From the NCBI GenBank assembly GCA_910591455.2, contig OU342804.1, forward strand, positions 29,418,421 to 29,482,420: DNA of 64,000 bases. The letters are read 5' to 3'. Source of the DNA: Pholis gunnellus. Its lineage: Eukaryota; Chordata; Actinopteri; Perciformes; Pholidae. A model generated the notes under the pieces. The model was not told the origin of the DNA and searched no databases. It saw only the letters and a program-made list of their open reading frames with translations. Below, in pieces: positions 44,031-57,606 of this stretch (the stretch's first letter is position 1; the number at the start of each line of letters is the position of its first letter). The position numbers and the translations under genes were made by a program.

Positions 44031-45534
44031 CTCTCGAAATGCTTTTGGAAATAATTAAACTCTCATCAAATAATGGTGGCAACATTTACGGCTGTGTTGG
44101 ATGTCCTTCAAATGCAAGAAACGATGTAGCAGTCACACAGAATGTAACCATTTCTTTTTTTTTTACCTCGATTTCTATCTTCCACACAAAATACAGACGC
44201 ATGAGGAAGGCTCTTTTCTTTACCTTCGATCCACAATTTTCTGCCAGATCATTTTTTCTTTCCTGCGTAAGGGCATGGTTTCATTTCAGTTGTGCATAAC
44301 ATAAAGGAGGTTTATTTTAGCTATGGTCGGTTTTTACCATCACGGCTCTATAATGAACAGAACTGCGGGGTAATCCTGCGGCTAAGGGCCACCTGCTCCC
44401 TGGCCTGTGTGGAAGTGTCAGGCAGGTTTTCAGAGGAGGGGAAAGCTGCTGGCCAGCGTGGCCAAAGCAGCTTGTTCACAGCTCATTGCTGGGACTCACC
44501 TGGGGAGAGTCAGCCTGGCTGCCACGCTCGCTTCCCTCCCCCAGAATATACTGTATATATCACCCAGCCTCTCTGGCATGGGCAGGAACGCAGGCCATCA
44601 AGCATATTTGATCTCGTTCAGTAATAGCTTTTGCAAACAGTGTTGTGGTGCCTAATTGGTAGGCCTTTCTTGTTTATGACCTATTGCCATTGTAGTGCTT
44701 TGTACTATATCTTTTTTTCCAACCCCCTCAGACATGGCGCCTCAAAGCACCGACGCAAAAAGCTGCTGTTTCACTTGAAAAATAAGTCACCCGATTTAAA
44801 TACTTTTGTAATTTCACTCCCTCTTGTTGTTTTTTGTTCTTGTTTCTTCTATCCCCAGCATTGTCATATGGCTGCATCAATTAAACATTTGCCACCATGT
44901 GGGATTTGCACCTGCGTTCTCTAAATACCATACGAACACAAAAATGCTGTTAAGTGATGCATTAATTTTTCAAGCGAGTCAATTAGGCAGCCTCTGCTGG
45001 ATTCGACGAGGGCTGCTCATCAGAACGCTGGAACAAACAAGCACTCACCGGGGCCGCGGTGACCGTACGTACGAGAGCTTGGAATTTAAAGGTTAGACCT
45101 CAGCTGCCAGATATTCGGCATCAAAGATTTGACATGTCAACCAGGTTATTTATTGATGGATATATTACCTGAAAACGTTTCTTGAGAAAGAAAAAGAAAA
45201 AGCCACAGAAGAAAAAGATGGATGAAGGAGTTGTGAGTCATAAATCCGAGCTCACACACTCTGAATATCACGCCGTGTGCCTGTGGCCTGAGTGTGAAAT
45301 GCTCCTCGGATTGTCAGCAGAGGATTGGTGGCACAAAAATCAAGTGTGCATGAAGGATGCTTCCTCTCAAGGCCTCGGCTAATGCTTCGCAACAAACTTG
45401 ACTGTAGGACAGGTTAGTCACAGGTATGAGTATCTTTCCTGTCGAAGGACATTCAAGGATCAGGCACAGGCAGGGTAACGGGGGAGGGGAGGCTCGGGGA
45501 TGAAGAAGAACTCGGCATTGCCTTTTGCGAGGCG

Positions 45535-45556
45535 ATGATGATGATGATGATGATAG
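45535..45556. repeat. (GAT)n microsatellite
   Basis: Seven or so GAT units. Confidence 0.9.
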
Positions 45557-46081
45557 GTTGCGTTCACTGCAAGGTTAAGTGCTCATGACTATGCCTGGCA
45601 GAGCTGAGATAAGTCCTATGTTAAACCAATATGGCACTGTATTGGTTTAAGACTATAAATCTCTCTCCCTCCCAGTCCCTTTTCTTCCCCTTTTCTCACG
45701 CTTAATTAAAAAATGAATGAAATGGGTGGGAAGGTGTGATTCAAAGTGGTCATACAGCTCCCTGTGTATTTTGCAGAGTTTCCCCCCCTTCCGCTGCATG
45801 TGTGGTTGTGGGCCTATTATCAAGGAAGTCCAGGCCACGATTGGACTCTTTCCATCCCATAGTTTTTTATGGCCGGTGCACTCTGAGGTTTAATTATACA
45901 GCGCGCGCGTCCCCGATCTTCTGCCTGCGACTGTGGCTCCCCTCGACTACACCCGGCTCCGGGGAGTGAGAGATAGTGTTTGCAAGAGGGACAGAGAGAG
46001 ATTGCGCGATCGATTTTTAACGGTGTGTCATTCTCGGTGTTCTCTCTCAGCGGAGGCTTTTAGCGTAAATGCAGGAAAGCA

Positions 46082-46106
46082 GGGGGGGGGGGGGGGGGGG
46101 GGGGGG
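46082..46106. repeat. G25 tract
   Basis: Uninterrupted guanines on the cdh8 sense strand, within a locally GC-rich patch (45900-46270). Confidence 0.95.
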
Positions 46107-49100
46107 CAGGAGGATTTAAAGGAGGCGGAGGCTGTGGAAGAGCGAGGAGGATGGCCACAAGGCGTGACAGCACCCTTCCCTTTCGCTGTTCTTCTTCGGC
46201 GCGTCGTTTCTCTTGACATTGTGATTCTCTGAGCGGTGTGTTCGTCAGCCCCCATCAGTCCCGTTGGCATCGAGGGAGCAGACATGCAATACCTGTTAAA
46301 GTGAAGCAGCGGAGACAGCTGTGGAAAAGCTTGTTGCTCGGCTGTTGCTTAACACGAACACGGCGTTGGAAGGGATTTTAGGATTACTCATCGTGAGCCA
46401 GGGGACGGTTCAGAAATAACCCGTCATTAAGGGTAGAAATAGGCAAATGGAGTGTTGAAGGCAGATAGGATTGAACATATCGCGGGCGCGGACTGAGTGA
46501 GGCGACGTGCGTTGGCCCATTGTTGACGACGAGTGGGAGATGCCACTTCAGCGAGTAAAGACTCTCATGTAGGCCATTGGAAGGCTAGCAGAGGGTACTT
46601 TAAGGGAAAGCAGCTCTCGATTTACAATTGCACAGCCATGATGGAAAAGTGTAGCCCGGGTTTTGAAATAGAATCAGCGTTCTTTAGTAGATAACGTTTT
46701 TATAGTCTTGTTCGAGAACTTTCTTTGATTTTTGGCATGAGGCCTATTCAAACTCAATGTTTAACGTCAGGCATGTTTTCGCACCATTTTTGCCTCTTCA
46801 ATCAAAGCCGTTTCAATTATTCAAACCTACAAATAAGCAGCTCATTTACACCAGGCCATTAAAGGCAAAACATTGCCTCTGAACAAAAAAGACAAGCATG
46901 AATAAGTTGCTGTGTTTGCACCAAAGCAAAATCTGAATACTTTGATTGTAGTGTGAGGCAGATTGATGGCAGTTAGCGTCGCCATATCTAACAGCCTCAG
47001 ACGTAACTTTTCAGGGATCCTTTACTTGCCGGCGATCATTTAGCGTATGGCGTGTGAGGATTGATAATGATGGATTCAAGTCTGCCTAATTGTAGCGCAG
47101 ATGTGGTAAATTGACTGATCCCTCATCCCATTGTCCAACGCCGTTATCCACCACAGCATTGTATGTGTTTTTTGCTCAAAGAGAATTGATAATCAACCAT
47201 TAATATTCATCAATTCAGGCTGAACTGCAAGACTGACAGTGATACAGAAAGGGGAAAAAAAGACTTTGATTATTGATTCAGCAAAGGAAATGGATATGTT
47301 CGGAAGAAAGGAAATGGCTTTGTCTTTGTGTGCTGGGGGAAAGAAACAGGCTTCATTCTTCCAAACAAGCTGTTCGACAGGATTCCCAACAAGAAGGGCC
47401 AGAGTAGTATCAGATTGGTGGGGTAAAGGAAGTCTAAAAGGTGTTTTTCTAGAGGCAGAGGTGATGTTCTGTAATGTAAGTGATGTTTGCTGTGCTCCCT
47501 CCTCAAAAATGAAGATCCTTTTCCAGTAGTGACTAGTCTGAAATGGTTTCTTCGTTGTTCAAACTCACACAGGCTGTACCCTCTAAAGGATGGGTAATAC
47601 TCTCCTCCTATCAAGTGCACGCATTCGCCCACTGACAATGTGCATCAGTGTAGCATAAGAAGTAGGCTGGCTGTGGCGACTAACCTCGAAGCCGGTCACA
47701 ATCAGTGTGGTTGGGGCAATGTTACGTAGCGGCAGAGCGTGTTTTTTCGTCAGGCTCCGCTCAATAGAGTCCAGTAGAGGGCGGAGAACCAAGGTGAAGA
47801 TATTGTAAACCTAGTTTTATAAGCACAGGTGGAGCGCTCTACCGAGGGGGCTCTGCAGCTTCTACGCTGTAGCTGAAGAGGATGTAGAATAACAGGCAGC
47901 TGGTGGTGCTGCCCTTTGTACTGTGGCTTCCAACCATATTCGTGTAGGTACATTCTGATTGGCCCGTTACATTTAAGGAACATTTCTGTGGGCGAATAAG
48001 TGCCTGTGATTGCAGGAGAACATGCTCAGGGCTCAACTTGTGCGTATAGAACTAGGGTTACAATATTGTAACCTTTAGAGGTACATTCAGGTGAAAAGAG
48101 ACCACAGCTTAGAGACGTTGGCTCAGAGTGTTCCTTGAAAAAAGCTGGTGCCCTTAATATGTATTTATTCATTTACTGAATGGTGTATCTGATAAAATGG
48201 AATTTCCATGGCTCACTGCTATTCTATGTTTAGCACATCGACTAAGACCGAATTCAATTCAGAACTTTTTGTTCCTTTTGTTGCTTTCTGCACTTTGGAC
48301 TGCTAGTACACGATGTGGGACATAAGTCTATAAATACTGATGCAAGCTACTTCTGCTCGGCTGGATTGCCTCTCTCGGTCTCTGTGTCTGTCCCCCACCT
48401 CCACCTCTTTCCCTCTCTCTGTGTGACGGGGTGATTATGGAGAGAGTGACTCTTGAGCCCGAGTAAGCTCGCCTCCAGTGCCAATAGGGTGCGGTACAAT
48501 GATATTGTTAAAATCTTCTCCAAGTGTCTGGCTTCGGAAATGCGGGGGCAGCGAGTCAAAGCTAAGGCGGGATTGAGTCCTAAATGCAGCTGCCGGAGAC
48601 TCCCCGGTGCCCCGCTGATGCTGGTTTCCAACAGAGCAAAGGTTGATCCCCCTTCTCGACTGAGTCCCGCCGATGTGGCCCCCCCCAGATCAGCGAAGAT
48701 CCCCAACCTTAATCTGCATTCACTCCGGCTCCAACAGTTGAGCGGATATCTGTCTCTGCCTTTGATTGATGGATGAGGAGTGGGAGTTAACGAGAATATT
48801 AGCCGAATTATCGCAAGTGATTGATAGCCATTATGACACATAAATTACAAGCATTGGCTCGGGTATAATACATTCTGAAATATAGCCCAAATTAGACACA
48901 GGTTCCAGTGCCACAGTGGGAGCGGGTTGAATAAAAAAATTAAAAAAGCTGTCATTAAATCCAGGAATGGAAAGCTCCATGTTGGACTTCGTTTCATGCC
49001 ATTCGGTTTCTCACACCCACAACAGCTCCTGGAATACAGCTCTGTAATCTCTCTTCAGGCAACACCACAAAGATCCGTATTGAGCTGCAGTGTAGCAGCA

Positions 49101-51392
49101 GCTCCTCTGTCTCTCAGCTCTTAGATCTCCATCCCCTCCTCTTGTGTAATTTACGAAAGGCAAAAAAAAAAGCATGCTTACATCCCTCTGCCCTCAGCTT
49201 CTACCTCCTTTCCCTCTCTGTTACTGGGCTCCCCCCTCTCTCTCCCCGAGGCTCACCTGTACAGTATATCACTAATGCCGGCAGGGCCATTATATCAATG
49301 GGTCCATGGTCACAGTCTCCCTCTTGCTTTCCAATCTCTCCCTCTGTCTGTCCCTCCCGGTCTGTAATAAAACACTGGGCCCAGCGGTGGCTCTGATAGA
49401 GCTGTGGGATCACATTAGTGCTGCCCTCCAAGAGCTTGACAGGTTGTCTATGGCTCTGTGTTGTCGTCCTGGTTCCCATTAACAAGCTGCGTACGTGCGT
49501 GCGCGCGCATGTGTGTTTGTGTCATACTGTAGTCCGTTCATTTATTGGTGTTATGGACAAAAATGAGATCGGCTTGGATGGAGTATATTTAGACATGAGG
49601 TGTTATGTGTGTACCAGTAAACACAGCGTGTCCGTGAAGCTTTGTAGCCGGTGTGTCTTTGCAAACATTTGCTGGAGTGTCAGCGGAGTCATATCCATAA
49701 AAGATTCCTCTCTAAACTGCTCGATATGTGTTTTGAGCAGAAATTGCAGTGTGAATTCTGTGGTATTTCCACTTTACTGGTGACCTCATCGTCACTGGCG
49801 TTAATGTGTTTTGTATCTTAAATGTTATTGCCAAGTCATATTATCAGCATGTCAGTGATCATTTAATAGAAGCACTGTAGAGTACGTTCAAATCTGGCAG
49901 ACTTGTCATTATTTGTCTTTATGTCTTTCTAAACACACCCGTATGCACAAACACGCGGCTCCCGCCTCTCCTCTCACATGCATGCACCTAGCGACCGCCA
50001 AATCGCACACTGTACTGCATTTTGCTCCCCGCCTATGTTCATAAGGGAGCTGAAATCATGTTTCAGCTGAGTGTATCGTAAGGAGGCACACGACGCGTCT
50101 CGTGCGTGATCCCTGGAAGCTCTCCTGTGTACATGCATCAGCTGCAATTATAATTTAACAGGAAAGCACATCCATTCTCGCGGCTTTCGTAGTCCCTGAG
50201 CAAAATAACAAGCTCGCCGCTATCACTCGCATCTGTGGCTCAGCGTGATTAAATCCATGTTGTACAGTGAGGAGCTCACTTGGGGGGGGGGCACTTCCCC
50301 AAGCCACTGCGTCAGTGTGCTAATTCCAGGCAAATGGACCCTTTATGGTTTCACCTTGGACGACGCCACCACAATTAACCCTCTCCCAAGTCAGTGTTTT
50401 ATCAGTCAACGGCGTCAAACTCTTCCTGTGGAAGTCCGAAAAAAAAGCCTCCTCCTCTCATTAAGTCCAACAACCCCCACCCAACCCCAGCCCAGCCCCC
50501 CTTTTAACTGCCTTCCCTCCCTCTCTCCTCACTTTTCCTCCCTCACACTCCCCGGCTCACTGGGCCTGGCCTGTGCGGAGGTGGAGCGCTTAGCAGGCTA
50601 AATTGTCTGGCACTCTGCCTTGAACTTTGCTCTAACTAATTTATAGGAATTAAAGCACGTCACCTCAAAGCTCGGCTCGTGCGCTGCTTTGTCTAAATTG
50701 GGCCTTGTTCACTTTCAAAACGTCTCCATGTTTGGATTACATCGTTCTCAAAGCATCAAGAGACGCATTTGCAATCGGATGGGCTTAAGCCACTTCGGCC
50801 TTCGTCTCGTGCTGACATTTAAGCAGTTGTTGATTTGTTAGACAGAACACCAACTCGCATATGATCATATTCTAAACAGGCAGCGAGAGGCGACTAAATT
50901 AAGGCGGCATTAAAGAGCCTGATGTTGGACATTCTGCTTACTTATGAAGCTGCGCTGTGTTTCCCAGTCAAAACACCGGCCAAGCGTCGGTAGCAGTAAA
51001 TGAGGTTACAATTATTCAAATCTGATTATTCAAATCAAAAGATTATGATTATCTGAAACCTGCTAATTGGCCCTTGCCTCTGACATGGTAGTTGTGGGCA
51101 CGGCGGCGGCGGCGGCGGCTAAAGACCCCGCTCCTTGTGCCAGCGTACTCTTGTGGGCTCAGTGTTTGGCTGCGCTCCCCAGGCGGCTCCTCTCCTATGG
51201 ATGGAGCCCAGTGCATGTGAAATGCTGCAGGCGGCTTATCCCTGCGCCTCTGCTCTCATACACGTCCCATCAGCCAAACTGGGACTGCGGGAGTAATCTT
51301 GTTAAGAATGGATGTTGTTATTGTGCGACTGGATGTGCATTTTGGCTTCACGGTTTGCTGGGAGCACGTGGGCTGGAGGCCGGGGAGACAAT

Positions 51393-51406
51393 GGGGGGGG
51401 GGGGGG
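51393..51406. repeat. G14 tract
   Basis: Uninterrupted guanines on the sense strand. A (GGC)n run lies at about 51101-51118 nearby. Confidence 0.95.
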
Positions 51407-53227
51407 TTGGATCAGCAGGGGGGAGTGAGTGCCTATTTCTGGCACATAAAAAATGACAGTCCTCAAACCTCTGCCTCCTTACTTCTCCCCCTCCTCACTC
51501 CTTCCCTAGTTCCTTCCCCAGCTCGCTCACCCGCCTCATGCGACGTAATAATAACAACAAAGCGGCCGCGGTAAACAGTGGATGTGACATTTACTTGGAG
51601 ATCGGTGTCTTCACCTATAACAGGTATTAAAGATGATGATTATCATCCCTGCTGAGTGGATGGCAGAAGGTTGCTCACCTCAATCATGGAGTTGACAATA
51701 AAAAAACACACACACACAGAAATCAATGCTCATCCTTTGCTCTTTTCTCCCCTTCAATGCAACCACTCCTGATTCTGGTATCTGGGTGCCACCAGACTGT
51801 GGCTTTGACCTTTCTCACAAATGAATTATTTCGGTTTAATGATCCCTTCTGTAGAAAGAACAAAAAAATGAGCGGAAATAACAGCCACGGGAGGGGAGGA
51901 CGGAACGTAAAAGGGCAGCCCCCCCCCCATACTTTATTCTCCAACCCGACTTACACTCTACCTGTGAAGACACCTGTATCCCTCTAACAATGCCTCTTCC
52001 TTGTGTTTGTGTCTCCAAGGTGCATGTGACACATCTAGCCTGAGCCTTAAAAATGAACTGACTTCAAAAAAATACACCCTGGATGTAACAAGCAGGGTTG
52101 TGATGGAAACACACATTTCCCGTGTGTGTGTGAAAGTGACACTTTTTGATTTTTTTTTTCGTTTTTTCCTCGTATGTTTGATTAATTCTCCTTTTTTCTC
52201 CAGATCAGAAAAGGGGTGGGTGGGAAGTGGAGGAGGAGAGGGGCAGACGCATGAAAAATTCAGAACGTTATAATATAAAATCCAGATGAATCATGAATGC
52301 TTAATGGGAATCATGGCCGTGCGTGCAGGATGTTAGGATTGTTCTCAAAGAATCCTGGTGTTTGTGCGTTTGTCTGCCAGCGGCCGCGTACACAGAGAGG
52401 GACACGGCGTGTTACGTCGGCCCTCTCAGCTGCTCCGTCTCTCTCGATGGCAATGAAATGAGGTGTTGAGGGACAGTGAATAGAGAATGCCAGAAATATG
52501 TGAAAAGCTTTTAGGGAATAGAGGCCTTCTGTTATGGAAGTCTGGCTAATTGCCTTCATCCTGGCTGCAACTGCCCGTTGTTGTGCTTGTGCATCGGACA
52601 TGCACCGATCGTCTATCTGATGAAATATTAACAAAATCTTTGCTAACACCCGGTCTTCTTCTATTGTGTTTTAATGAAAGGCAGAGTTCCAAGAAAAACG
52701 TCTGCTATTATGAATAATAGAACATCCAATTAGTGTAACATCATCGCAGATGAATTTGATGAAAGACCAGACTGGTGTAATGTTGGAGGAGTGCGAGCAT
52801 TTAGTTAAGTTATCACAGTGTTTGAATGTGGCGAGGCTGTGTAGGCTGATTGCGTCTGACTCGGTGACGGCATCATACGAGATTAAACCTCGTAGAGCGC
52901 TTTTTATTAAGAATTACCAACAAGGAAGTTGAACTGGAGTTCAAATTATGAATTTGACTTTTTGTGTATAAACTATGTTGGTACTGCAATTACTTTGTGT
53001 ATTTTTGTTGTGTTTGGATGAAATAAAAAAAGAGGATGAAATAGTTTTTTGTACATATTTGTGAAAACCTCAGCCTCAAGCTCCCATGGCAGCAGTAAAC
53101 TGATATTTGACTGTTACTTGACTGGAGAATGTCACACTCATTACAAATGTTGATGCATTTTCTCCTTGTTTTCAACAAGCACACATACAGTAACATCCTC
53201 ATACAACAGAAGAAGTTATATTTTTTC

Positions 53228-53445
53228 CACATAGTGGAACATGAGCGATCGGTGCATCTGCCCAAGTCCCTGCTGTGTTTAGGCAACACAACTACCTGGT
53301 TAGGAGAAAATTATAGTTGGGTTAAAATAACTACAGTGACTTTGACTTCTGGTTTCACACGAGACAAGGACAGCGATCTCCTGGGTGAGAGTCCGTGGTT
53401 TTGAGCCCCAACCAACCACCCACTTGTCACTTGTTACCAAGTCAC
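53228..53445 (+). repeat. Fragment of teleost interspersed repeat (Q-related)
   Basis: It contains TTTAGGCAACACAACTACCTGG, TTAAAATAACTAC, CTTCTGGTTTCACACGAGAC, and CTCCTGGGTGAGAGTCCGTG. The last motif is shared with block Q at 27115 and 37640. Confidence 0.55.
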
Positions 53446-53892
53446 TTGTCCTGGCTCACAATTACCTGCTATATTTATATTGCATTGCTTTTTGTATGTA
53501 TAGCTACCACTAAAATGTGCGAACAGCCTGGTTGAGTGCAGCTTGAGAGGTTTTATTGTATGGTTGTGCTATGGCTAACCATTTGCGTCCTCTTACTGTT
53601 TAACTCTCTGTGTAGCTATTTGAAAAGAAGTAATACAACAAATACGTCCTGCTGCTGCTGGCCCACACAGAAATTGCACCAATCAAATTACAACACTGAC
53701 ATTGTCAGTCAATTTCAAAGTTTCATACCAACAATACTATCCTAAAATACTATTGTGATGGCTGCTGTCACAGCAGCAGATTAAACCAAAGTTTCCTCCC
53801 TTTGGAAGTTATAGTTTTGCCCAATAAATGACCGACCATTGTACTGACTTCCCAGCAAAAATTCTTTTCACTTTTATTTGTAATAGTGTAAA

Positions 53893-53995
53893 CATAGACT
53901 GTGTATAAGAAGTGAACATAGTTGACGTCGCCCAATGGTCTGTGCCTCTAAATGGGACCATAATTTCATAAATAAACATCATGCTGTTATTGAAG
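53893..53995 (+). repeat. Short copy of the ATAGACTGT repeat
   Basis: ATAGACTGTGTATAAGAAGTG followed soon by CTAAATGGGACCATAATTTC and AACATCATGCTG, the same beginning and end motifs as at 37090-37605 with the middle missing. Confidence 0.6.
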
Positions 53996-54059
53996 AAGTA
54001 TTATTAGTGAAGTATTTCAATAATTATATGTAAATGCATGAATGACTTTGTTAATATAA

Positions 54060-54272
54060 CAGAGCTTTCCATCTCCTAAGCTTATCCTGCTCTGGGTCAC
54101 AGGGGGCTGGCACCAATCCCAGCATGCACTGGGCATGAGGCAGGGGTATACCCTCAAAGGCTGCCAATCTATCACAGGGCTCAACACACATTGACACATT
54201 CACACTCACATTCACACGTACAGGCAATTCAGAATGTCCGGTTCACCAGTTAACCTGTGTGTATCCTCACTG
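54060..54272 (+). repeat. LINE-derived 3' fragment (L2-like or related)
   Basis: The series CTTATCCTGCTCTGGGTCACAGGG, CCAATCCCAGCATGCA, GGGCATGAGGCAGGGGTATACCC, CAATCTATCACAGGGCTCAACACACA, CATTCACACTCACATTCACAC, and GGCAATTCAGA is the tail consensus of a very common fish LINE family. The family name is from memory and not certain. Confidence 0.7.
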
Positions 54273-56850
54273 TGCTGCCATTAATAATGAACGGGGGTTT
54301 TTTGGGGGTTCGCTTTTGCCAATATACTTATAAAATAGTGCTGAAACAAAAATAAAAGCTCCATTTGTAATCCACTTGTGCGATTATGCCATTTGAGTCA
54401 TGCATTGAACTGAATATCCAAAAATACAACATTGTCAACAATATTATCCTTTGAGGAAATTCTCTTTAAGTAGCAAGCAGTGAACACAAAAAGCGTAAAA
54501 AATACTTTGAAATTTCAAAAAAAACGAGGAGCTGTGTGTTGGAGGGAAACCCTCCCCCCTCCCTCCGAGTCTCATGAGATGACTCCTCGCCTCGAAGAGG
54601 AGGAACACTCTGCCAAATGGCACGCTGCCCTTTCATGTTACGTCCTGTGCTTCGTCTGCGTCACAACGCCGCGCGCTGCCGCCGTTAGCTGATGAAGACG
54701 GGGAGCAGCTGTGGTGAGGCGGCAATATTTTAATGGCTCCACAGATCTTTGAATGGTTTGTCATCGGGGGAAAATGACCTGGGCCAACCCCAAAACCATT
54801 GTAGCCTTCCATCTGGATGGGAGCAGTCACACAGGTCCCCCCCCCCTCCCCCATCTTCAGTCTGTGAAGCACTCCCAGTGTTTACAGAAGCCGGCGCCCG
54901 CTTGAATCACCACTTGCCAAGATGTGGCATGTTTATCAGCGTCCCTCCATGCCCGCAGTAGCGCGCGGGCACATAAACACAGATGCACGTGCAAACACAC
55001 ATTGTCTATGCGTCTCACTGAGTGGCCAGATAAGAAAACATGACATTATCCTTTTGGTGTGTCTGTTGTACCTGTGCACCCCGTGTGCCCGCGCCATGTG
55101 TGTGCAGTCAAAATGCTAATGTCATATCTGCCTTGATGACCTTTTCTTCTTTGGTGTTTTATATAAATACCTTGCTGATATCCTGGGAAGTGAAATTACC
55201 ACACCGCAGCAACGCGATGCCTCTTTATTAGTTTTCTGACCACGGCTGTGCTGTTTGTGTGTGCGTGTGTGTGTGTGTTTGAACGTGTGTGAGGCTCTCC
55301 TTTTGTCGTATTTGCACAGTTGAATCCTACAGTACGCTTGTCCTCATCGTGCAGTACATGCTGCTGCTCACGCACGCCCGTTAAGACAATGGAACATGTG
55401 TTTGATGTCGCCGCTATTTATGAGTCAGTTTAGCTCAACAACAGTCATAATATCCCATTTATTATCCAGTTATTCATCTGCAGGAGCTTTTCATCTCAGG
55501 GGATTCATGAATGGATCACATGCAGGTAACGCGCAGATGGAAATATGGCAGAGGGTTTAACTGAGCAGTGCGCTGTGTAACTTCAGCAAACACCGCCACC
55601 AGATCAAGGCGGTTATATTCAGATCAGGATCTTTGCATGCACAAAACATGTGCGTAAACATTTACGAGTCAAACGTAGGGGCGGGATTCCTGCCTTTGTT
55701 GCATCACCGGCATGGAGGGAAACTGGATGTCAGGAAGGTCTCCGTGCATACGTAATGAGATTCTTCTCTGCGTTCGTCGATAAGGATCACACTCCCCAGG
55801 TTTAACTCCGGGGGGATTAGGGCAGAGGCCGTTTGATCTCGGGCGGTTTTGCATAAAAATCACAAGACTCCGGAATCCTACGAGCAAAAAGGAGCTGAGT
55901 TGGCTAATTGGGAGGTGCATGCTGGGATGGACACACTGTAGCCCCGTGTAGTGTCCTCAAGATGCCTTTGACAACGCCGCAATTACAGTGAAGTCAGAAT
56001 GCTGTGTTGTTAATGACGCTTTCAGAGTGGAGGAGAGTAGAGGGCTGTTTTGAGTCACACAGCAATTGACACACTGTGAGCGTGCTTTCAAACTGAGCGC
56101 ACAACACACACACACACGCACTGCATAGCGCGTACGCCAAATATCAAGTTATTACAATCGCAACAGGCGATCATACAGGAAATGTGTCCGTTGTCTAATA
56201 GCAGGCGTGGTCAGCCTCAGAACATATGAGAAGAGTATCCTGAAACGCTCCGGAGCTGCATTCAGGGCCTCCACACAGGGCCTCCGTCAGATCCACATGC
56301 GCCTAAGCAGCCAAAGCAGGCGGGTGGGGGGGTGCCAGTTACGGAACTTAATTGCTACTAATGACCATTAGGAGTTTGGCTTTCATCCTCCAGGGGCCGT
56401 AGAAAAGGCCTTTCGTCTTATCAGTTGATTAGAAGCAAATAGACGCGGCCGGATCCTGCATATTAAGTAAACAGGGGGCTAAAATGGTGTTGCTCTATCA
56501 GGGGGAAAAGCCTAATGGAGTGGCGGGGAGCTCATCCTCTGCTAATGCCCGAGTTCTAACAAATGGACAACTGCTCACAAAACCCCCTGCTCCACTCGTC
56601 AAATATTGGTTTGCTTTTTTTTTTGCAGTTGAAATTGTATCTATTAAAATAAACAGAAACAACAACAAAATGGTTCCATTAGTTCGGGGCTTGGACTCAG
56701 TTTACTTTTCCTTCTCCTAACTGCAACATGCTGCAGACCTTTGTGCTGCTCTTATGCCTCTCCAGCATCAGCGCTGGCATCCAACTGTCAGCCATGGCAG
56801 CAAAGTTGTTGTTTTTTGTTGTTGTTTTTTTTTCTCCCCTCCGTGGATTC

Positions 56851-56867
56851 ATTTGCATTATGCAAAT
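56851..56867. promoter_or_regulatory. Inverted pair of POU octamers
   Basis: ATTTGCATTATGCAAAT is a perfect 17-bp palindrome made of two full octamer sites (ATTTGCAT and ATGCAAAT) around a single T. Nearby are AATTACTTATTGAT (56933-56946) and CAATTGAT, which are homeodomain-like. A POU-factor enhancer element inside the cdh8 intron is a possibility; no direct evidence of function. Confidence 0.45.
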
Positions 56868-57587
56868 GAACAATTGATATGGATCTTCTCCCCTCCGATG
56901 AACATTTTGCAACAGCAATTTGCCAAGCAAGTAATTACTTATTGATAGAATGATATTACACAGGAAATTGTTGTGTAAAATGGCAAACCCATCTCATTCA
57001 AATGGCAGCAAAAATAATAAGAAGAGCAGCAATAATGAAATTAGAAATCATCAGTTAAATGGACAATGGAGTTCTGGAGGCTCGCACTCATCACAGTTGC
57101 TCTCACGGCGCTCCTCTTCACAGACACCTGTGGTTGCACTCTGGGCTCGCGGCTTTGCATTTTAATTAATTCCAAACATTATTAAGGAAACAAATTCACT
57201 GTCTCACTCGACTGCACCACGCAATGTAGTTGAGCTGCAGGAATATCAGCAATTATCCATACCGTGATGGAGAATTCATGCTGTTTGTGTAACCTGCATG
57301 TCACATTGTGTTGTTCAGAGATAACGCTTTTCCTTTTTTCTGTTCTCAACATGGTGAAACTGAAAAGTTTTTTCAAATTTACAGTAGTTGATACAATTAC
57401 CAAAGCAATATGTTAACTGTCTGTAAACTAGACTCTTCAACATCTTTCTATTTAAATGGACATTACGTTTCATGTCCTGTGTTAACTTTGTTTTGACACA
57501 ATATTCACTATGTTGAATTATAAATCAAAGGCTGGATTTAAAACCTGTGTAAAAGCATTCTATGATGTTTTATAAAAAGAAAAAGAA

Positions 57588-57606
57588 ATATATATATATA
57601 TATATA
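57588..57606. repeat. (TA)n microsatellite
   Basis: About nine TA units. Confidence 0.9.

Noticed and set aside
45182..45382. Lysine-rich open frame in the intron
   Set aside because: Its start is an A-rich run, it has no homology that I recognise, and it lacks splice signals that would join it to the cadherin exon in frame.
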